Below are positions 1 to 5,033 of a DNA stretch of 5,033 bases, one piece after another (the first letter of the stretch is position 1; each line of letters starts with the position of its first letter). Both the position numbers and the translations under genes were made by a program. The DNA is from Candidatus Krumholzibacteriia bacterium. Its GTDB lineage: Bacteria > Krumholzibacteriota > Krumholzibacteriia > LZORAL124-64-63. The notes under the pieces were generated by a model. That model was not told where the DNA came from and did no database searches. It saw only the letters and a list, made by a program, of their open reading frames with translations. The stretch lies in the NCBI GenBank assembly GCA_014859985.1, contig JACZKN010000543.1:1-5033 (forward strand), given 5' to 3'.

Positions 1-285
1 CGCCGGCAGCACCAGGGAGAAGGGACCCGGCCAGCAGCGCCCGGCGTACGCCGTCTGCCGCGGGTCCAGGGGTCCCAGCACCCCCCTTGCCGCGGCGGCC
101 GACTCGGCCACCACCAGCAGGGGCTTGCGGCCGGCCCGGCCCTTGATGGCGGCGATCCGTCGCACCGCCGCCGGACGGTCCACCCGCGCGTGGAGCCCGG
201 GCAGGGTGTCGGTGGCCAGCAGCAGGACGCCGCCCTCCTCCAGCAGGCGGGCGGCGTCGGCAGCGCTTGCCAGGGTGCGGGTCAC
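1..285 (-). CDS. tsaC: L-threonylcarbamoyladenylate synthase, TsaC/Sua5/YrdC family (3' end outside window)
   Basis: Family role: makes threonylcarbamoyl-AMP from threonine, bicarbonate and ATP, the first step of the t6A37 modification of ANN-decoding tRNAs in the cytoplasm. The first 95 residues are visible, translated from a GTG at 285-283. They show the YrdC-fold hallmarks in order: an LLEEGGVLLLATDTLPGL segment (residues 14-31, the family's 'PTDTVYGL' strand-turn), the basic KGRAGRKPL motif (48-56) that binds substrate phosphates and carboxylate, and WPGPFSLVLPA (85-95). The later SxN motif and any Sua5 C-terminal domain lie beyond the window, so the short TsaC and long Sua5 forms cannot be told apart. 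GTG is preferred because it lies 2 bp after the purE stop and no ATG is available. A GAGGG at 302-298 is a poorly spaced (12 nt) possible ribosome site, so translation probably depends on coupling to purE. Residue 29 is Pro where many homologues have Tyr or Phe. Confidence 0.86.
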   Translation of the reverse strand, partial: MTRTLASAADAARLLEEGGVLLLATDTLPGLHARVDRPAAVRRIAAIKGRAGRKPLLVVAESAAAARGVLGPLDPRQTAYAGRCWPGPFSLVLPA

Positions 286-287
286 CG

Positions 288-773
288 TCAGCGGCCGCCC
301 TCGGCCAGTTCCCGGCGGTAGGCATCCAGCGCCGCGGCCACCTGCGGGTCCTTCAGGGCGAGGATGCGCGCGGCCAGCACCGCGGCGTTGCGGGCGCCGG
401 CGCCGCCGACGGCCACCGTGGCCACCGGCACGCCCGGGGGCATCTGCACGATGGACAGCAGGGCGTCGAAACCCGCCAGGGGGCCCGAGGCCAGGGGCAC
501 GCCGATCACCGGCTTGGCCGTCAGCGACGCGACCACGCCGGGCAGGTGGGCCGCCATGCCGGCCGCGGCCACGAAGACCTCCGTGCCGCCGGCCTCCGCC
601 TCGGCCACCAGGCGGTGCACGGTGGCGGGCTGGCGGTGGGCCGAGGCCACCTCGATGCGCCAGCTCAGGCCGAAGCGCTCGAGCAGCGGCACCATCTTCT
701 CGATCTCCGGCAGGTCGCTCGCGCTGCCCGTCAGCACCAGCACGCGGGGCGCCGGGGTCTTGCCGTCAGCCAT
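288..773 (-). CDS. purE: N5-carboxyaminoimidazole ribonucleotide mutase PurE (class I)
   Basis: Converts N5-CAIR to CAIR in de novo purine synthesis and acts as a cytoplasmic homo-octamer (family knowledge). The 161-residue length is standard for stand-alone PurE. Motifs: GSASD at 16-20 (phosphate loop), SAHR at 44-47, AGMAAHLPG at 71-79 carrying the catalytic His76, GVPL at 91-94, and the DALLSIVQMPPGVPVATVAVGGAGARNAA stretch (103-131) that closes the active site. SAHR, rather than the SAHK of class II/animal AIR carboxylases, indicates class I. The cell should therefore also have an ATP-dependent PurK, which is not in this window. The ATG at 773 overlaps the end of purD by 8 bp (shared ATGGCTGA). 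A strong AGGGAGG sits 8 nt upstream inside purD, so the gene can load ribosomes itself as well as by coupling. The stop is 2 bp before the tsaC-like start. Confidence 0.96.
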   Translation of the reverse strand: MADGKTPAPRVLVLTGSASDLPEIEKMVPLLERFGLSWRIEVASAHRQPATVHRLVAEAEAGGTEVFVAAAGMAAHLPGVVASLTAKPVIGVPLASGPLAGFDALLSIVQMPPGVPVATVAVGGAGARNAAVLAARILALKDPQVAAALDAYRRELAEGGR

Positions 774-2094
774 GCTGCATCCCTCCCTTGCCGGCGATGT
801 CGCGCCGGAAGGTCAAGCCCTCGAAGTGCACGCCGTCCAGCAGCGCGTAGGCCGCGGCCCGGGCCGCGGCCAGGGTGTCGCCTACGCCGACCGAGCCGAG
901 CACGCGCCCCCCCCCGGTGACCAGGTTGCCGTCCTTGAGCGCCGTCCCGGCGTGGATGATCCAGCGGTCCCGGGCCTCGGTCGCCGGCAGTTCCACGGCC
1001 CGGTCCTTGAGGTAGCGGCCGGGGTAGCCGTCGGCGGCCCCCACCACCACCACCGCGTGGCGGCGCCAGTCGCTGAGCGCCGCCCCGGGCCAGCCCTCGG
1101 GCGCGCCCGGCGCCTCCGCGGGCAGGCCCTGCAGGTAGGCGCCCAGGTTGCCGCCGGCGGTGGCGTGGCAGAGGTCCAGCAGGTCCCCCGTCAACAGCGG
1201 CAGCACCACCTGGGTCTCGGGATCGCCGAAGCGGCAGTTGAACTCCAGCACCGAGGGACCGTGGTCGGTGAGCATCAGCCCCGCGTAGAGCACGCCGCGG
1301 TAGGGGATGTCCCGGCGCCGCAGCTCCGCCAGCACCGGCAGCACGATGCGCGCGTCGATCTCCAGCAGCAGGTCCTCGTCCAGCGCCACCGGCGCGAAGG
1401 CGCCCATGCCGCCGGTGTTGGGACCGGTGTCCCCCTCGCCGATGCGCTTGTGGTCGCGGCTGGGGGCGAGCAGGGCGTAGTCCTGGCCGTCGGTGACGAT
1501 CAGCACCGACAGTTCCGGTCCGAACAGGCAGTCCTCCACCAGGATGCGCAGGCCCGACTGCCCGAACCGCTGCCGCTCCAGGCACAGGCGGATGTGGGCC
1601 TCCGCTTCTTCGCGCGAGTCGCACACGGCCACGCCCTTGCCCTGGGCCGCGCCGCAGGCCTTGACCACCACCGGCAGGTCGGTCTTGTCCAGATGCTTGA
1701 GCGCCTGGTCGACGCTGCTGAAGGCGTGGTAGTGGGCCGTGGGCACCCCGGCGGCCACCAGCACCTCCTTGGCGAACTCCTTGTCCCCCTCCAGGCGCGC
1801 GCCCATGGCGCCGGGGCCGAAGACGGCGACGCCGGCCCGGTGCAGGTGGTCGGCCAGGCCCGCGATCAGCGGATCCTCCGGCCCGATGATCACCAGCTCG
1901 ATCTCCTCCTGGAGGCAGAAGGCCACGACCTGCTCGGGCTTCAGGGGGTCGAGATCCACGTTCACGGCGTGGCGCGCGGTGCCGGGATTGCCGGGTGCGG
2001 CGTAGAGGACCGGCTCGCGGAAGGACGCGGCCAGCTGGCGCACCAGCGCGTGTTCGCGGCCGCCCGCGCCGACGACGAGTACCTTCATGGCCAT
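766..2094 (-). CDS. purD: phosphoribosylamine-glycine ligase (GAR synthetase) PurD
   Basis: Ligates glycine to 5-phosphoribosylamine using ATP, step 2 of IMP synthesis, in the cytoplasm. At 442 residues it is slightly longer than the usual 420-430. Order: N-domain with GAGGREHAL (9-17) and GPEDPL (71-76); ATP-grasp domain with EGDKEFAKE (102-110), KACGAAQGKGV (145-155), DHKRIGEGDTGPNTGGMGAF (214-233), YRGVLYAGLM (265-274) and the metal-binding LEFNCRFGDPETQ (283-295); C-domain with VTGGGRVLG and the terminal FRRDI element. The P-loop-like segment reads KACGAAQGKG where most PurD have KADGLAAGKG, a mild divergence. The ATG at 2094 was chosen over the in-frame ATG at 2088 because AGGGAGGA at 2111-2104 lies 9 nt before the first and 15 nt before the second. 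A run of nine G encodes Gly394-396. The last 8 bp overlap purE. There is no fusion to PurM or PurN. Confidence 0.97.
   Translation of the reverse strand: MAMKVLVVGAGGREHALVRQLAASFREPVLYAAPGNPGTARHAVNVDLDPLKPEQVVAFCLQEEIELVIIGPEDPLIAGLADHLHRAGVAVFGPGAMGARLEGDKEFAKEVLVAAGVPTAHYHAFSSVDQALKHLDKTDLPVVVKACGAAQGKGVAVCDSREEAEAHIRLCLERQRFGQSGLRILVEDCLFGPELSVLIVTDGQDYALLAPSRDHKRIGEGDTGPNTGGMGAFAPVALDEDLLLEIDARIVLPVLAELRRRDIPYRGVLYAGLMLTDHGPSVLEFNCRFGDPETQVVLPLLTGDLLDLCHATAGGNLGAYLQGLPAEAPGAPEGWPGAALSDWRRHAVVVVGAADGYPGRYLKDRAVELPATEARDRWIIHAGTALKDGNLVTGGGRVLGSVGVGDTLAAARAAAYALLDGVHFEGLTFRRDIAGKGGMQHG
782..788 (-). promoter_or_regulatory. ribosome binding site of purE, inside purD
   Basis: AGGGAGG lies 8 nt before the purE ATG at 773, within the last codons of purD (around its C-terminal Gly-Lys-Gly-Gly). 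It lets purE initiate on its own although the two genes overlap by 8 bp. Confidence 0.75.
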
Positions 2095-2103
2095 GGTTGC
2101 GGA

Positions 2104-2111
2104 TCCTCCCT
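2104..2111 (-). promoter_or_regulatory. ribosome binding site of purD
   Basis: AGGGAGGA lies 9 nt before the ATG at 2094 and too far (15 nt) from the second in-frame ATG at 2088, so it decides between the two candidate starts. Confidence 0.75.
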
Positions 2112-2146
2112 GATGAACGGCGGCGGCACCGGCACCGCCCGTACCG

Positions 2147-2175
2147 AGACTAGCTTATGGCCTGCGCGGGAACAA
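2147..2175 (-). promoter_or_regulatory. weak candidate promoter upstream of purD
   Basis: On the minus strand TTGTTC (2175-2170) and TAGTCT (2152-2147) are separated by 17 nt, each matching 3 of 6 consensus positions. They sit in the only AT-enriched patch of the 107-bp gap between carbamate kinase and purD. A start near 2140 would leave a leader of about 45 nt containing the GC-rich imperfect hairpin at 2139-2122. If it is inactive, purD-purE-tsaC would be read from the promoter before the aminotransferase. Confidence 0.25.
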
Positions 2176-2201
2176 CCCGATTCGGGGCGGCTTCCGGGCG
2201 A

Positions 2202-3161
2202 TCAGGCGGGAACGATGCGGGTGCCGGCATTGCCCCGGATCGCCGCCAGGACCTGCCCCGGCGCGGTGACGACCACCTCGCGGCCCCCGCCGGCGAGGAA
2301 GGACAGGGCGGCCTCGATCTTCGGGCCCATGCTGCCGTCGGGGAACTCCCCCGCAGCCAGCAGCGCGGCGGCGCGGTCGGCCGGCAGCACGTCCAGGGCC
2401 TCCTGCTCCGGCTTGCCGAAGTGGACGCAGACCTTTTCCACCTGGGTCACGATCACCAGCACATGGGCGGCCACCAGGCGGCCCAGCAGGTCGCTGGCCC
2501 GGTCCTTGTCGATCACCGCGTCCACCCCCTCGAGATCGCCGTCGGGGCGGCGCACCACCGGGATGCCGCCGCCGCCCACGGCGATCGTGACCACGCCGGC
2601 GTCCAGCAGGGCGCGGATGGCCTCCCACTCGATCACCTCGACCGGCTGCGGGCTGGGCACCACGCGCCGCCAGCCGCGGCCCGCGTCCTTGACCACGGCC
2701 CAGCCGTACTCCTGGCGCAGGCGCTCGGCCTGCTCCTGGTCGTAGAAGGGTCCGATGGGTTTGGTAGGGTGCCCGAAGGCGGGGTCGGCGCTGTCGACCA
2801 GCACCTGCGTCACGACGCTGACCACGGGCTTGCCCACGCCGGCCCGGCGCAGCTCGTTCTGCAGGGCCTGCTGCAGCATGAAGCCCAGGCCGCCCTGGCT
2901 GTCGGCGCCGCAGACGAACATGGGCATGGCGGGGATGCCGTGCACCGCCTGGCCGGCGTCGCCCCGCAGCACGATGTTGCCGACGACCGGCCCGTTGCCG
3001 TGGGTCAGCACCACCTCGTGCCCGGCGGCGGTCAGCTGCGCCACCTGGGCCATGGTGGCCCGGGTGATCTCCAACTGCTCGGCGAAGGTGCCCTGCGCGC
3101 CGGCCGGGATGATGGCGTTGCCCCCCAGCGCGATGACGTAGCGCAGGCCGCCCTCAGCCAT
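2202..3161 (-). CDS. arcC: carbamate kinase
   Basis: Catalyses reversible phosphoryl transfer between carbamoyl phosphate and ADP, giving ATP plus carbamate. It is a cytoplasmic amino-acid-kinase-fold enzyme, normally the ATP-yielding last step of arginine, agmatine, allantoin or similar catabolism. The 319 residues match the usual ~310. Motifs: ALGGNA (11-16), THGNGP (53-58), DSQGGLGFMLQQAL (87-100), DPAFGHPTKPIGPFY (126-140), GWRRVVPSP (163-171), GGGGIPV (196-202), AVIDKD (215-220) and GSMGPK (276-281). Together these mark carbamate kinase rather than glutamate-5- or aspartokinase. The ATG at 3161 lies inside the aminotransferase end (8-bp overlap, ATGGCTGA). There is no clear Shine-Dalgarno sequence before it, so expression probably relies on translational coupling. 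No arginine deiminase, putrescine/ornithine carbamoyltransferase or allantoin gene is visible, so the source of carbamoyl phosphate is unknown. The symbol denotes the enzyme family, not the arginine deiminase pathway. Confidence 0.95.
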   Translation of the reverse strand: MAEGGLRYVIALGGNAIIPAGAQGTFAEQLEITRATMAQVAQLTAAGHEVVLTHGNGPVVGNIVLRGDAGQAVHGIPAMPMFVCGADSQGGLGFMLQQALQNELRRAGVGKPVVSVVTQVLVDSADPAFGHPTKPIGPFYDQEQAERLRQEYGWAVVKDAGRGWRRVVPSPQPVEVIEWEAIRALLDAGVVTIAVGGGGIPVVRRPDGDLEGVDAVIDKDRASDLLGRLVAAHVLVIVTQVEKVCVHFGKPEQEALDVLPADRAAALLAAGEFPDGSMGPKIEAALSFLAGGGREVVVTAPGQVLAAIRGNAGTRIVPA

Positions 3162-4323
3162 GCCGGGCCGCCGCGGCGAACTCGGCGATGCGCACGAGGG
3201 CCTTGCGGAGGTTGGCCTGGCTGTTGGCGTAGCTGAAGCGCAGGTAACCCTCGCCGAAACGCCCGAACGAGGTGCCGGCCAAGGCCGCGACCCCGTGGTC
3301 TTCCAGCAGGCGCTGCTCGGCCTGCTTGCTGCCGAGGCCCAGGGCGCCGATGTTCGGGAACACGTAGAACGCGCCCCGCGGCTGCCGGCAGCTGATGCCC
3401 TCGATGGCGTTCAGGCCGTCCACCAGCAGGTCGCGGCGCGCCTTGAATTCGGCCACCATGGCCCGCGCCGCGTCCTGGGGCCCGGTCAGGGCCTCGGCCC
3501 CGGCGATCTGGGTGAAGGCCGCGGTGCAGCTGGTGCAGTTGGTCTGCAGCTTGGCCACCGCCGCGGCCAGCTCCTTCGGCATGATCCCGTAGCCGAGGCG
3601 CCAGCCGGTCATGGCGTAGGTCTTGGAGTGCCCGTCCAGGATGATGGTGCGCTCGAGCATGCCCGGCCGCGTGGCGATGGACTCGTGGCTGCCCGCGTAG
3701 ACGATCTTGCTGTATATCTCGTCCGACAGCACCCAGAAGTCGTGCTTGACCGCCAGCTCGGCGATGGCGTCGAGGTCGGCCGCGCCCAGCACTCCGCCGG
3801 TGGGGTTCTGGGGCGAGTTGATGATCAGCAGCTTCGTCTTCGCGGTGATCAGCGCCCGCAGGTCGTCGATGTCGAAGCAGAAGTCCTTCGCCTCGGCCAG
3901 CTGCAGGGGCACCGCCTTGCCGTCCAGGAAATTGATCACCGACTCGTAGATGGGGAAACCCGGATTGGGATAGATGACCTCGTCGCCCGGATCGACCAGC
4001 GCCGTCAGCGGGAAGTAGATGATGGGCTTGCCGCCGGGCGTGATCACGACGTGCTCGGGGCCGACGTCGATGCCGCGGTCCCGGGCGATGTGCGCGGCGA
4101 ACACCTTGCGCACCTCGGGCAGGCCCGCGGCCGGTCCGTAGTGGGTGTACCCGGAGCGGAGCGCCTCGACCGCCTTGTCGATGATGTTGGCCGGGGTGTC
4201 GAAGTCGGGCTCGCCGATCTCCAGGTGCACGATGTCGCGCCCCTCGGCCTCGAGGGCCTTGGCGCGGGCGAGGACCTCGAAAGCGGTCTCGGTGCCGAGC
4301 CGCTGCATGCGCTTGGCCAGCAT
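3154..4323 (-). CDS. class I/II PLP-dependent aminotransferase (aspartate aminotransferase-like)
   Basis: Fold-type I pyridoxal-phosphate enzyme that moves an amino group between an amino acid and a 2-oxo acid; cytoplasmic, probably a dimer. The full 389-residue length is typical. Visible elements: the EIGEPDFDTP entry segment (35-44), YTHYGPAAGLPEVR (59-72), TPGGKPIIYF (95-104, cofactor phosphate-loop region), DEVIYPNPGFPIYE (114-127), NSPQNPTGG (169-177), SDEIY (200-204) with Asp201 for the pyridine nitrogen and Tyr204, HSKTYAMTGWRLGY (232-245) with Schiff-base Lys234 and phosphate-binding Arg242, and YLRFSYA (360-366) with the substrate-carboxylate Arg362. The GGKP and PNPGFPIYES signatures belong to a subfamily commonly labelled aspartate aminotransferase. 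Real substrates in that subfamily are mostly untested, so no symbol is given. The ATG at 4323 is supported by a GGGGGG ribosome site 6 nt upstream; Met6 is a less likely start. The gene is first after a plausible promoter and overlaps carbamate kinase by 8 bp. Confidence 0.94.
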   Translation of the reverse strand: MLAKRMQRLGTETAFEVLARAKALEAEGRDIVHLEIGEPDFDTPANIIDKAVEALRSGYTHYGPAAGLPEVRKVFAAHIARDRGIDVGPEHVVITPGGKPIIYFPLTALVDPGDEVIYPNPGFPIYESVINFLDGKAVPLQLAEAKDFCFDIDDLRALITAKTKLLIINSPQNPTGGVLGAADLDAIAELAVKHDFWVLSDEIYSKIVYAGSHESIATRPGMLERTIILDGHSKTYAMTGWRLGYGIMPKELAAAVAKLQTNCTSCTAAFTQIAGAEALTGPQDAARAMVAEFKARRDLLVDGLNAIEGISCRQPRGAFYVFPNIGALGLGSKQAEQRLLEDHGVAALAGTSFGRFGEGYLRFSYANSQANLRKALVRIAEFAAAARHG

Positions 4324-4350
4324 GTATATCCCCCCTGGCAGGTATATTCC
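4324..4350 (-). repeat. 18-bp-spaced direct repeat GGRATATAC overlapping the aminotransferase ribosome site
   Basis: On the minus strand, GGAATATAC (4350-4342) recurs as GGGATATAC (4332-4324) with one mismatch and an 18-bp period. The second copy ends directly against the ATG at 4323 and includes part of the G-run that serves as ribosome site. AT-rich 9-mers are rare in this GC-rich DNA. The spacing of about two helical turns would suit a DNA-binding dimer or an RNA-level control site, but no known operator was recognised. Confidence 0.3.
4330..4335 (-). promoter_or_regulatory. ribosome binding site of the aminotransferase gene
   Basis: A run of six G (AGGGGGGAT context) ends 6 nt before the ATG at 4323. 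It fixes that ATG as the start rather than the in-frame ATG five codons later. Confidence 0.6.
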
Positions 4351-4379
4351 ATGGGACGGAACGGGGAAGCGGCACCGCC

Positions 4380-4413
4380 GGGCGGAGCCTGACCGCCCAG
4401 GGCTGCTTCAGCC
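4380..4413 (-). promoter_or_regulatory. two adjacent hairpins in the predicted leader of the aminotransferase mRNA
   Basis: In the transcript, GGCTG-AAG-CAGCC (4413-4401) forms a 5-bp stem with a 3-nt loop. Two nucleotides later, GGGCGG-TCAGGCT-CCGCCC (4398-4380) forms a perfect 6-bp stem with a 7-nt loop. Both lie between the proposed transcription start and the ribosome site. Neither is followed by a U tract, so they are not obvious intrinsic terminators. They could be leader structure, but perfect short stems arise easily by chance at this GC content. Confidence 0.3.
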
Positions 4414-4429
4414 GGTCCCTGTGCGACCA

Positions 4430-4458
4430 AACCTAGACGGCACCTGCAGTCAAGTCAA
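4430..4458 (-). promoter_or_regulatory. candidate sigma70-type promoter for the aminotransferase-carbamate kinase genes
   Basis: Reading on the minus strand, TTGACT (4458-4453, 5 of 6 to the -35 consensus) is followed after exactly 17 nt by TAGGTT (4435-4430, 3 of 6 to the -10 consensus but with the key T, A and final T). The -35 is repeated immediately as an overlapping second TTGACT (4453-4448). This is the least GC-rich part of the gap, and it lies between the stop of the upstream gene and the aminotransferase start. Transcription would begin near 4423 and give a leader of about 100 nt. The assignment rests only on pattern and position. Confidence 0.45.
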
Positions 4459-4505
4459 CCGGATCAGCCCGCAACAGCCCGGAGCGGCCTGAAGGCGCGG
4501 CGGCG

Positions 4506-5033
4506 TCAGGCCAGCGAGGACAGGTAGTTCTCGATCTCCTTGCCCACTTCCCGCCGGATCCCCGTGCGGTCGTTGGCCAGGCGGCGCAGGTCCATTTTCG
4601 AGATGTATTTCACGTGGATGAACTTGCGCAGCAGCTTGGTCGAGACGTTCACCGGCGACTTGAGCAGGGCCAGGGGAACGCCGCGGTTGGCGAAGCCCCC
4701 GTGCAGCGGCCGCTGGGTGGCGATGATCTCGATGATCTGGGGGTTGCGGGTCCGGTTGACCACTTCCTCCACCAGGCCGGGCACCGCCACCACCTTGGGG
4801 TCGCGCAGGAAGGCGATCGTCACGCTGATGGACTGCAGGTTCGTCAGCACCATCCGCTTCAGGGCCGACGCGCCCTGGTCCTTGTCCTTTTCCGGCTCCG
4901 CTGCCGCGGCCGCCGCCGCGGTACGGGGGCGGGGCGCCCGGGCGCGGAAGGCGTCGTCGCAGGTGACCATCAGCTCCCCGTCCGCGACCACGATCCCTTC
5001 GGGCAGGGCCGGCCCGTCCGGTCCGGCCAACGC
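4506..5033 (-). CDS. uncharacterised protein with alanine-rich linker and helical-repeat-like C-terminal module (5' end outside or at window edge)
   Basis: The frame is open to the window edge. A TTG at 5030 could be a start, but the frame also continues through it, so I treat the gene as 5'-partial. Residue numbers count from that TTG. Residues 1-29 are a short acidic/hydrophobic piece. Residues 33-55 are a Pro/Arg, Ala7 and charged stretch that looks like a flexible linker. From 57 to 174 the protein is rich in amphipathic helices with the rhythm of HEAT-like repeats: FLRDPKVV (74-81), NPQIIEIIATQR (96-107), VPLALLKSPVNVSTKLLRKF (118-137) and the MDLRRLANDRTGIRREV region (146-162). From memory, this resembles conserved hypothetical proteins of Deltaproteobacteria and related phyla with 'LLIRDPN..V', 'VL+.IA' and 'L..NP.TP...L..L' units. 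There is no signal peptide, membrane segment or catalytic motif in the visible part, and no function is assigned. It ends 182 bp before the aminotransferase, which appears to have its own promoter. Confidence 0.8.
   Translation of the reverse strand, partial: ALAGPDGPALPEGIVVADGELMVTCDDAFRARAPRPRTAAAAAAAEPEKDKDQGASALKRMVLTNLQSISVTIAFLRDPKVVAVPGLVEEVVNRTRNPQIIEIIATQRPLHGGFANRGVPLALLKSPVNVSTKLLRKFIHVKYISKMDLRRLANDRTGIRREVGKEIENYLSSLA

Noticed and set aside
731..1624. A 297-codon minus-strand frame inside purD
   Set aside because: It is out of frame with purD, has a biased low-complexity composition and contains no domain.
2122..2139. GGCGGTGCCGGTGCCGCC imperfect hairpin before purD
   Set aside because: It has a 5-bp stem plus wobble pairs built from GGTGCC repeats. 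This is common by chance at this GC content, and no purine riboswitch features are present.
2171..2186. Possible intrinsic terminator after carbamate kinase (minus strand CCCGAATCGGGTTGTT)
   Set aside because: The stem is only 4 bp with a 3-nt loop and a short broken T tract. It overlaps the weak candidate -35 box, so it is too slight to call.
364..2745. A 793-codon open frame on the plus strand, plus other long plus-strand frames (e.g. 2157-3236, 3160-4392)
   Set aside because: They lie antisense to purD, purE, carbamate kinase and the aminotransferase, whose proteins show full family motifs. Their translations are Ala/Arg/Gly/His-rich without recognisable domains, as expected for empty frames in GC-rich DNA.
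3032..4375. A 447-codon minus-strand frame overlapping the aminotransferase
   Set aside because: It is a shifted reading of the aminotransferase, rich in Arg, Pro and Gly with no motif. The alternative frame carries all the PLP-enzyme signatures and a ribosome site.
4459..4505. Terminator for the upstream uncharacterised gene
   Set aside because: Only a GCCT/AGGC mini-stem and CGGGCTG repeats are seen between its stop and the promoter, with no U tract; no intrinsic terminator can be supported.
4324..4505. Small RNA or small protein gene in the largest gap
   Set aside because: No open frame there has a ribosome site or recognisable sequence. The content is explained by promoter and leader.

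Overview
This is a very GC-rich window (near 70% by eye). All genes are on the minus strand, so transcription runs from high to low coordinates, and the gene density is that of a bacterial chromosome. The metabolic set and the domain architecture point to a free-living, high-GC bacterium. The small C-terminal module of the first gene recalls helical-repeat proteins of Deltaproteobacteria/Myxococcota and related uncultured phyla. That placement is an impression, not a demonstration. I see no tRNA, rRNA, CRISPR array, insertion sequence or phage gene.

Layout in the direction of transcription: (1) 5033-4506, the C-terminal part of an uncharacterised protein with an alanine-rich linker and a helical, HEAT-like C-terminal module. 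(2) A 182-bp gap (4505-4324) with a plausible sigma70-type promoter, two closely spaced hairpins and a good ribosome-binding site. (3) 4323-3154, a class I/II PLP-dependent aminotransferase of the aspartate-aminotransferase type. (4) 3161-2202, carbamate kinase, overlapping the aminotransferase by 8 bp. (5) A 107-bp gap (2201-2095) with a weak possible promoter and a strong ribosome-binding site. (6) 2094-766, PurD. (7) 773-288, class I PurE, overlapping purD by 8 bp. (8) 285-1, the first 95 residues of a TsaC/Sua5/YrdC-family L-threonylcarbamoyladenylate synthase, starting 2 bp after purE and running off the window.

Two functional units are visible. The aminotransferase and carbamate kinase are tightly coupled and look like an amino-nitrogen/carbamoyl-phosphate pair, but no carbamoyl-phosphate-producing enzyme (deiminase or carbamoyltransferase) is in view, so the pathway is undetermined. 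purD-purE-tsaC is a purine-biosynthesis pair (steps 2 and 6 of IMP synthesis) with a tRNA t6A-modification gene behind it. The short gap and weak signals between carbamate kinase and purD leave open whether all five genes share one transcript.

Most of the window is ordinary housekeeping metabolism. I found no convincing sign of a new biological system. The items most worth a second look are the aminotransferase-carbamate kinase coupling, the structured leader before it, and the uncharacterised helical-repeat protein.
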